Source: a virus
Reading direction: 5' to 3' (one strand)
Length of the DNA: 64,000 nucleotides
IMG/VR virus record: IMGVR_UViG_3300028920_000045
Span: 1 to 64,000 of that record
Every line of letters starts with the position of its first letter. Position 1 is the first letter of the stretch. The translations under genes were made by a program, and so were the position numbers. The notes beneath the pieces were generated by a model. That model was not told the DNA's origin and made no database searches. It saw only the letters and a program-made list of their open reading frames with translations. Of this stretch, positions 59,501 through 64,000 are shown piece by piece.

Positions 59501-59849
59501 CTCCTTCGAGGGACGGTCCTACACGGACGGGACCCTCTCGAAATTCGACGTCGAGTTCGGGTACTGGTCGGGGGACCAGAGCAACGGATGGGCCTGGACC
59601 TCGGTCCAGACTCTCGACGTCGCCGCCATCGGTACCGGTAACCAGAACTGGTCGACCGGGTCCACCGAACCGAACGACCCGATTGACCTGTCGCAGACAC
59701 CGAGACGTCAGTACGGATTCCGGGTGATCGCTACGACCGGCGTGGGACAGTCCGCGAAGATCCTGTCCCTGGCACTCGACCTCAAGGTCGACCAGGCCGA
59801 TCCGTTCCCGGGGTTCGCTGACTACTCGACGGGTGCGAACCCGAGTTAA
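56565..59849 (+). CDS. Large tail fibre protein
   Basis: A 1094-residue protein directly after the gpI-like gene, the usual fibre position. It is beta-rich and Gly/Asp/Ser-rich, with recurring blocks of the type LGxxxYxWDVF, NLGDASHVWNLYC, YNLGHSSRPWAYV and YDLGRPVGTGAGTRWRDL, which are phage-fibre repeats (N-L-G-x-x-x-x-x-W). No intramolecular chaperone domain is evident at the C-terminus. It would carry the receptor-binding function. ATG 56565 after AGAGGAGAGGG. Confidence 0.84.
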   Translation: MSTGDKRINMYPKKVAPEDQIREGWLEYTLSLISDNLKALYPSSGFFSAPTVAAGSVEDTFEISSFTGLYAGDVGRYFDYAGGDEIPFENANTVEYWAAVHLALVPVLDATGLEGSPDFATFRYSQLEEMVGYFVEPDSVVDTGSGVKFYLNDVLTGNVGSGAFDQSGREVYVMLWPDPESLDPAEAFQLKTVAWDTSDNTVTTTNYLGATGIKAASFYRVFVPVCTVSKSSPSNPALWTVKITGNGPTAFPSAFDYSGQNILGFSPATITAAFQREHVLSGSADDGRHKDVTFGTMRNRTTAEGGSAGNKFYLRSVNSGDDANELFRVLNNAGSTVVKIKGSGETTIEEDFYLNGDFVQFLGNGENHSISGIGSQRIQPMPFLDFRSYSESPDGNAKGVSLVVSGSTYSTPRLMLHLVPYHQGSDFPSDMVCTVHDTGLVDVSGAADFTADPVLPLLSTDSFVVRIDGTTNRDGIYSAEVIDADTLDVHELDESSVSWSGGDQAGTITLYTIKTTIASYETGGGGLDVGFRTSSYDPGSVGLGYMAVDNPAPVGGNEVFGYGFAHVDVARDEIVFATESGGAARGWAFGGRDNSPVDPADTTGPKERYIGLDALGYSAEVDDVLLMTGEENGDGRVYIGRPEEDSANWPFLQLTEPFLVLDVDSGSILWTDLRPWATGQDLGTSSYRWDVFVEDFDINGDVTGDLVPVASYQNLGDASHVWNLYCANLFGDAGAVTVGAHFEPLASSTYNLGHSSRPWAYVYGWRYNMSGDVASPNQGGWTSHNFPNLDDTYDLGRPVGTGAGTRWRDLHCMTGTFYETPGTLAIDCRGDADIDGDLDVGGDTVLKGDVTLGFAIGDDVEVHAGELKPLSSESRWLGRAHTNNGGITLALWDILASRSWWVAERMHVGSDYDRFGPWTPGDDPDGGIDVEYLVNPAEGNAPGGAWGFSSVPDWTLGASETDEVLFFPMGDLPHGAILRSFEGRSYTDGTLSKFDVEFGYWSGDQSNGWAWTSVQTLDVAAIGTGNQNWSTGSTEPNDPIDLSQTPRRQYGFRVIATTGVGQSAKILSLALDLKVDQADPFPGFADYSTGANPS

Positions 59850-59868
59850 TCGTTGACCCGGTACTAAC

Positions 59869-59887
59869 CGTCGACAGGGGGTCGACG
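59869..59887 (+). terminator. Hairpin after the fibre gene
   Basis: CGTCGAC (59869-59875) and GTCGACG (59881-59887), 5-base loop AGGGG, twenty bases after the fibre stop. Candidate partial terminator; no T run. Confidence 0.4.
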
Positions 59888-59912
59888 CGATAGGCCGAGG
59901 AGGAGAGAGAAG

Positions 59913-60581
59913 ATGTCCCAGAGCAAGTCGAAGAAGAAGAAGCGGATCGCCAAGGTCGTCGGGAAGCCCCAGAGACCGGACCCGGCAGCTCCCGTCCCGA
60001 CTCGGAGCCTCCCTCCGGGGGCGGTCCCGGTCCAGGTCCCGGCCCAGACCATGACCACCTCGGGGGACAAGGACCTCGACGGTCGGGCCGACCGTCTCCT
60101 CCGGTCCGACCCCGAGAAGATCGAGGACCCGACCCTCCGTCTCCTGATCAAGACCTGGAGACCGAAGGCACTGACCCACGCCGGTCACACCGGTCGGCTC
60201 GAAAACCTCAAGGCCCAGATCCGGGGAGCCGAGGACGAGATCCAGAAGGCCCGGGGCGGGATCTCCTCGGTCGAGGAGATGATCTTCGAGCGGCTCCGCG
60301 AGATGGACCAGGAGGAGGCCGAGGGCCAGGAGGAGACCGACGACCAGGTCGAGGAGGGGTCCCAGGACTCCCAGGACGGGCCAGGAGACGAGAACTCCCC
60401 CGAGGACGGACAGGAGGACCCCCAGGAGGAGAACGAGGCCCAGGAGGGCGAGGAGACGGCCGAGTCCACCCCGGACCCGGCCGAGACCAAGGGGGAACCC
60501 GAGACGGAGACCGAGACCGAGGACGGTGAGGTTCCGGCCGAGGAGACCGTCGACAAGACCGGGGAGGCCGAGACCGGCTGA
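59913..60581 (+). CDS. Acidic low-complexity protein
   Basis: A 222-residue protein at ATG 59913 behind GAGGAGAGAG. Residues 1-12 are Lys-rich (SQSKSKKKKRIAKVV), 50-120 include helices (LKAQIRGAEDEIQKARGGIS), and 130-222 are an almost pure Glu/Asp/Gln/Pro tail. Opposite charge at the two ends suggests a scaffold- or DNA-packing-like role, or an antirestriction-type mimic, but neither is demonstrable. Position at the junction of fibre and membrane-protein genes. Confidence 0.62.
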   Translation: MSQSKSKKKKRIAKVVGKPQRPDPAAPVPTRSLPPGAVPVQVPAQTMTTSGDKDLDGRADRLLRSDPEKIEDPTLRLLIKTWRPKALTHAGHTGRLENLKAQIRGAEDEIQKARGGISSVEEMIFERLREMDQEEAEGQEETDDQVEEGSQDSQDGPGDENSPEDGQEDPQEENEAQEGEETAESTPDPAETKGEPETETETEDGEVPAEETVDKTGEAETG

Positions 60582-60601
60582 CCCGGTTCCGGAGGAACGA
60601 A

Positions 60602-60961
60602 ATGGAAGACGTGATCGCCAAGGCACTCGGACACCTCCTCTCCTGGGAGGTACTCTCGCTGGCAGGAGGGGTGTACTTCCTCCTCGTCGTGGTGAAGATC
60701 CTGATCGGGCAGGAGGTCAAGGACAAGCCCTTGATCAACCGCCTCCTCTTCGTCGCCCCGTTCCTGGTCTGCGTCGGGGTGGCCTTCGTCCCGGGTATGT
60801 TCTCCGAGGTCTCGACCTGGGGTGGAGCCCTTCGCATGGGTCTCTGGACCGGTGGGGTGTCGATCTTCTATCACGTCTTCCTCAAGTTCCTCCTCGGGGA
60901 CAAGATCCGGAAGGCCATGTCGGACCGGGTCTCGTCCCTGATCGGGAAGGGCTCGTCGTGA
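60602..60961 (+). CDS. Multi-pass membrane protein, holin-like
   Basis: A 119-residue protein with three hydrophobic segments (about 17-36, 47-63, 74-95), short loops and a positively charged C-terminus, typical of class I holins. It is followed by two more membrane proteins in overlapping frames, like a lysis cassette. No endolysin is adjacent. ATG 60602 has GGAGGAACGAA upstream. Confidence 0.64.
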   Translation: MEDVIAKALGHLLSWEVLSLAGGVYFLLVVVKILIGQEVKDKPLINRLLFVAPFLVCVGVAFVPGMFSEVSTWGGALRMGLWTGGVSIFYHVFLKFLLGDKIRKAMSDRVSSLIGKGSS

Positions 60962-61353
60962 CCATCCTCAAGGAACGAGTCAAGACCCTCTGGCTTCGAG
61001 TTCGTCGGGGAGGGTGGAAGGTCTGGCTCGTCGTCGTCCTGGTCGTGGTCGGTGTCCTCGCGGTCCTCAAGTTCGTCCTCTCCGGTGGGGGTCTCTTCAC
61101 GACGAAGGGCAAGGCCGGGGAGAGGGTCCGCGAGGAAGTGAAGAAGACGGCCGGGATGATCGAGGGTGCCATCGCCGGGACCCGGGAGAGGATCAAGACA
61201 CGAACCAAGGTGATCGAGGAGAGGGAGACCGAGATCGAGGAGATCAAGACCCTCGACTCCGAGGTCGAGAAACTCCGACGTCTGGCCGAACTCTCGAATC
61301 GGACCGTCCCTCGACGTGGCCGGGACCAGGGGCGACGAAGGGGGTCACCGTGA
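60958..61353 (+). CDS. Membrane-anchored coiled-coil protein, spanin-like
   Basis: A 131-residue protein; GTG 60958 overlaps the previous stop. After a basic N-terminus, residues 21-42 form one membrane helix (VWLVVVLVVVGVLAVLKFVL), then a long charged helical segment with heptads (about 70-115, IEERETEIEEIKTLDSEVEK). The layout matches i-spanins. Its end overlaps the next gene by four bases. Confidence 0.64.
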   Translation: MTILKERVKTLWLRVRRGGWKVWLVVVLVVVGVLAVLKFVLSGGGLFTTKGKAGERVREEVKKTAGMIEGAIAGTRERIKTRTKVIEERETEIEEIKTLDSEVEKLRRLAELSNRTVPRRGRDQGRRRGSP

Positions 61354-61871
61354 ACCCAGACACCCGCCGAGGTCCGTTCGGCCGTCCTGGGGGACCTCAC
61401 GTCCTCCTGGTCGTGGTCCTGGTCGGTCTCATGTCCTCGATCCCGGGTCGGGCCTGGGCCGAGGGGATCAAGCTCCTTCCTGGTCTCCGAGTCGACTGGA
61501 CGACCCTCCCCGAGTTCCAGCCCGCTCCAGACCCAGACCCGATCCCGGCCGACGACCCCGGAGCGGTCCTCGTCGAGAAGGGACAGGAGGCTCCGTTCTC
61601 CGGTCTCCTGATCTCGGCCGACCGGATGATCTGGTACGAGGCCGTCGTCGTCCAGAGGGACAAGCTCAAGGTCCAGGTCGAAGAGACCGTCGACCTGGCC
61701 CAGACGATCCAGACCACGGCCCTCGAAGGGATGGAACGAGCCGCGAAAGCCGCCGAGCCCAAGTGGTACGAGTCACCCGAGGTCAACCGGTGGGGAGGGT
61801 TCCTCCTGGGTCTGGTCCTGGTCTCGGGTGTCGTCGGTGTCGCCGTCGGAGTCTCCCAGGCCGTCGACTAA
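61350..61871 (+). CDS. Exported protein with signal peptide and C-terminal membrane anchor
   Basis: A 173-residue protein. The first 37 residues form a signal peptide (basic start, HVLLVVVLVGLMSS core, AWA cleavage motif). Residues 39-140 are extracytoplasmic and helix-rich; 151-170 is a hydrophobic anchor (GGFLLGLVLVSGVVGVAVGV). Coupled to the spanin-like gene, it completes a three-gene membrane cluster. The lysis role is inference. GTG 61350. Confidence 0.64.
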   Translation: MNPDTRRGPFGRPGGPHVLLVVVLVGLMSSIPGRAWAEGIKLLPGLRVDWTTLPEFQPAPDPDPIPADDPGAVLVEKGQEAPFSGLLISADRMIWYEAVVVQRDKLKVQVEETVDLAQTIQTTALEGMERAAKAAEPKWYESPEVNRWGGFLLGLVLVSGVVGVAVGVSQAVD

Positions 61872-61906
61872 CGTGTCCCCTCCCCGCGCCTAGTCCGTCC
61901 AGCTCT

Positions 61907-61917
61907 CGAAGTATCCT
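61907..61917 (+). promoter_or_regulatory. Possible promoter (TCGAAGTATCC variant)
   Basis: TATCCT at 61912-61917 inside TCGAAGTATCC, close to the CCGAACTATCC boxes. No -35. The rest of the 97-base gap (61872-61968) shows no gene. Confidence 0.3.
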
Positions 61918-61968
61918 TCGACTCTATACCCGGAGCCCTCACACCCTCCGGGGTCGAGGTTGTCGACT

Positions 61969-62202
61969 GTGAAGAAGAACCCCCTCCGAGAGAAGTTCCG
62001 ACCAGGGGTCCGAGACCCCGATGTCGTCTGTCGAGGGAGGGAGATCCTGACCGGGTTCTGTGTCCGTCACCGATGGCGGGTCAACCGGGACGGGCTTCCC
62101 TGCGACGAGGCGAACCAGAGGAACGTGACCCGGTGCGGGGAGTGTGTCCACTATCGGAGCCCGAAGGACGAGGTCGAAGATGATCCGCTTCCGCGTCGGT
62201 GA
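61969..62202 (+). CDS. Small Cys/His-rich protein, probable zinc binder
   Basis: A 77-residue protein; GTG 61969 (a TTG at 61960 is possible). Cysteines occur as VVCRGRE, GFCVRHRW, LPCDEA and TRCGECVHYR, enough for a zinc ribbon. It is positively charged. Its 3' end overlaps the helicase start by 23 bases, so both are likely translated from one mRNA. No family was recognised. Confidence 0.6.
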   Translation: MKKNPLREKFRPGVRDPDVVCRGREILTGFCVRHRWRVNRDGLPCDEANQRNVTRCGECVHYRSPKDEVEDDPLPRR

Positions 62203-63652
62203 CGCCCGCACTGTGATCGAGGGAGTCGAGAAGTCGCTTCTCCGGGACCTCGACGAGATAACCTCGTACAAGATCGATGGAGCCCACTTCTCTCCGTCGT
62301 TCCGTCAACGACGGTGGGACGGGAAGACTCACCTCTTGAGGTACTCCCGTCGATTCGGACTCCGGTTGTACACGGGTCTCGTCCCGATAGCTGCTAGGTA
62401 CCTCCGGAACCTCGGACACCGGGTCGAGGTGATCGACGAGAGACGACCTCTCAACCGAACCGTTGACACTCCCCTCCCGTGGCTCGACGACGAGTTCGTC
62501 CTCCGTCCCTACCAGGAGGATTCGGTTGAGGCCATCCTCTCGAAGAACCCCGACCTCCCCGGCCGAGGGATGGTCTCGTCGGCCGTCCGGTCTGGCAAGA
62601 CCGTTATGGCCGGGGGGTTAATCCATCGGACCCAGGCGAGGGCTCTCTTCCTCGTACATCAGGAGAGGCAGTTCGATCAGACCTGGAGGTTGTACTCTCA
62701 CCTCTTCGGCCGTGACCGTGTCGGGATGGTCGGGTCGGGGTACTGGGAACCGAACGACGTGACCGTCGGGATGGTCCAGGCCCTCCACCCGAAGAGGAAG
62801 ACGGCCGAGGTCAAGAGACTCCTCCAGTCCGTCGACGTCCTCGTCGTCGACGAGTGTCACCACCTCAAGCAAGCCCAGACCTGGAAGGACCTGGTCCTCA
62901 AGTGTGACGCCCGGATCAAGGTCGGGATCTCGGCCACGATTTACCTCTCCAGGAAGAAGGAGTCCGAGAAGGCAACGGTCTGGCTCCAGGCCCTCACCGG
63001 TCCCCTCCTCTACACGATCTCGACGAAGAGGTTGATCAAGATGGGCGTCCTCGTCCCGGCGACGATCCGACTGGTCAAGGTCCAGGGACCAGACGTCGTC
63101 GACGTGGACTGGGACCAGGCCCAGAAGAAGGGGATCGTCCAGCACGATCAGAGAAACCGGATCATCGCCCGTATCGCCCAGAGGAGGGTGAGGAAGGGAC
63201 GGAAGGTCCTGGTTATAGCCCGACGTCGTGAGCACATCGACCGACTGATCTCCGAGTTCCAGGAGCACGACCTCGGTGACCTGGTCGTGAGGATCGACGG
63301 ACGGACTCCGAAGGGGACCAGGACGAAGAGGGTCTCCCAGTTCGTCGACGGATCAAAGCCTCTCTTGATCGGGTCCGTCTTCCAGGAGGCGGTCGACATC
63401 CCCCAGATCGAGGACGTGATCGTCGCGGACGGTGGGAAGGACAGGAAGGCCACGATCCAGAAACTCCGGAACCTCACCCCTCACAAGGGGAAGACTGATC
63501 GGGTCTACGTGTACGACATGATCGACTTGCACAACCCGACCTTGGCAGCTCACAGTCGGGCTCGGATCAGTGCCTATCGGTCCGAGGACTGTTTCGACTT
63601 CGAGGTGATCGACTGGTCGAAGAGAAAGACCAGGAAGAAGGGACGACGTTGA
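62180..63652 (+). CDS. UvsW-like superfamily 2 helicase
   Basis: A 490-residue SF2 helicase. Residues 108-113 (LRPYQED) are the Q-like motif, AVRSGKTVMAGG (135-146) the Walker A, DECHH (224-228) motif II, GISATI the motif III, and IGSVFQEAVDIPQI in the C-terminal RecA domain resembles T4 UvsW motif V. The N-terminal 100 residues (WDGKTHLLRYSRRFGLRLYTG) match the small UvsW-type N-domain. UvsW unwinds branched DNA and R-loops, switching origin-dependent to recombination-dependent replication. ATG 62180. Confidence 0.88.
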   Translation: MIRFRVGDARTVIEGVEKSLLRDLDEITSYKIDGAHFSPSFRQRRWDGKTHLLRYSRRFGLRLYTGLVPIAARYLRNLGHRVEVIDERRPLNRTVDTPLPWLDDEFVLRPYQEDSVEAILSKNPDLPGRGMVSSAVRSGKTVMAGGLIHRTQARALFLVHQERQFDQTWRLYSHLFGRDRVGMVGSGYWEPNDVTVGMVQALHPKRKTAEVKRLLQSVDVLVVDECHHLKQAQTWKDLVLKCDARIKVGISATIYLSRKKESEKATVWLQALTGPLLYTISTKRLIKMGVLVPATIRLVKVQGPDVVDVDWDQAQKKGIVQHDQRNRIIARIAQRRVRKGRKVLVIARRREHIDRLISEFQEHDLGDLVVRIDGRTPKGTRTKRVSQFVDGSKPLLIGSVFQEAVDIPQIEDVIVADGGKDRKATIQKLRNLTPHKGKTDRVYVYDMIDLHNPTLAAHSRARISAYRSEDCFDFEVIDWSKRKTRKKGRR

Positions 63653-63678
63653 CAGAGTAAGGTGTGACGTGCTAACGG
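63649..63678 (+). promoter_or_regulatory. Promoter TTGACA-18-TAACGG
   Basis: TTGACA (63649-63654) overlaps the helicase stop, and TAACGG (63673-63678) lies 18 bp further. It would drive the truncated gene at 63745. It lacks the CTAAA block and spacer of the class I promoters. Confidence 0.5.
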
Positions 63679-63744
63679 TGGACACACTCCGGACCCGATC
63701 CCTAGCTGCACGGTCGAGACCGGGGTGTCCGATCCGAGGAGAAC

Positions 63745-64000
63745 GTGAGTAAGTCTTCTTCGCGTCGACAGACCCGGAAACGGGTCCCGGCCTCTCGTCC
63801 CCTGAAACGGGGTCGCGGTTCTCCCGAGAGGTCGGGGTCAGTGCAGCCCGGAGACGTCGCGCTCCCCGATAGGAGCGGGGGAACCGAGTCCTCGTCCGTC
63901 GGTTCCCCCGCTCCCCTCCCCACAAGTCTCCGACGGACGTCCATCGGACTTCTCCTCGGGGACCTCTCCACTATGACCGACGACCCCGTCGGTCTCCTCC
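63745..64000 (+). CDS. N-terminal part of an unidentified basic protein
   Basis: Open from GTG 63745 to the end of the window (85 residues visible). GAGGAGAAC precedes the start. The N-terminus is basic and Ser/Arg-rich (SKSSSRRQTRKRVPASRPLK), later parts Pro/Ser-rich with a hydrophobic stretch (IGLLLGDLS). No domain can be recognised from this part. Confidence 0.55.
   Translation, partial: MSKSSSRRQTRKRVPASRPLKRGRGSPERSGSVQPGDVALPDRSGGTESSSVGSPAPLPTSLRRTSIGLLLGDLSTMTDDPVGLL

Noticed and set aside
56211-60626. A 1471-codon leftward open frame opposite the tail fibre
   Set aside because: Antisense shadow of the biased rightward codons, no ribosome site, no domain; a similar 1183-codon frame at 24234-27785 opposes the fusion protein and is rejected likewise.

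Overview
The window is a single high-GC (about two thirds G+C by eye), densely packed stretch of a tailed bacteriophage with a contractile tail (myovirus type, P2/Mu/PBSX-like head and tail modules). Nothing chromosomal is visible: no rRNA, tRNA, integrase or CRISPR. It is not a complete genome, since both ends cut through genes, and no DNA polymerase, primase or endolysin lies in it. Promoters of the TTGACA / TANNNT kind, GGAGG ribosome sites and frequent GTG/TTG starts point to a bacterial host, most likely an actinobacterium; that host call is inference.

Layout. 1-8.3 kb: small rightward accessory genes plus a complete bacterial-type sliding clamp (DnaN-like, 3099-4349). 8.2-11.6 kb: two leftward groups of small genes around a rightward DNA methyltransferase (9316-9900). 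11.7-14.1 kb: an acidic-tailed protein, a Cro/XRE-type HTH protein, a small structural-looking protein, one leftward acidic protein, and a strongly structured candidate non-coding RNA. 14.1-64 kb: one long rightward late block: terminase, portal, Mu gpF-like protein; then an inserted 7-deazaguanine cassette (QueD, QueE, FolE, QueC, a VUT/YhhQ-like carrier); then a 1374-residue fusion protein; then scaffold, major capsid, small head-associated proteins, a GT4 glycosyltransferase, a 931-residue repeat protein, neck proteins, sheath, tube, frameshifting tail chaperone, tape measure, hub, spike, gp25-like wedge, gpJ, gpI-like protein, a large fibre, a membrane/lysis-like cluster and a UvsW-like helicase.

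The most remarkable object is the fusion protein at 22422-26546. It joins, in order, a TGT/DpdA-like domain (would insert preQ0 in DNA), a nucleotidyltransferase-like segment, an ATP-dependent DNA ligase domain with motif KYDGIR, a segment resembling the LigD 3'-phosphoesterase, and a C-terminal XkdF-like prohead protease. FolE, QueD, QueE and QueC would supply preQ0, so the phage probably replaces a fraction of guanines by a 7-deazaguanine, with the base-inserting enzyme made as part of the capsid-maturation polyprotein.

Regulation is readable in the DNA. Four near-identical promoters (TTGACA, 17-bp spacer, TACACG or TACTCG, shared A-rich upstream block, shared GCATG start region) drive accessory groups in both directions. 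A second class carries the box CCGAACTATCC (six copies, both strands) just ahead of the ribosome site. Several GC-rich hairpins bracket strongly expressed structural genes. Most genes overlap by GTGA/ATGA junctions, implying translational coupling. An 8-mer GGCAGCTC/GAGCTGCC recurs at 34 positions in both orientations, and GCGC is conspicuously rare.
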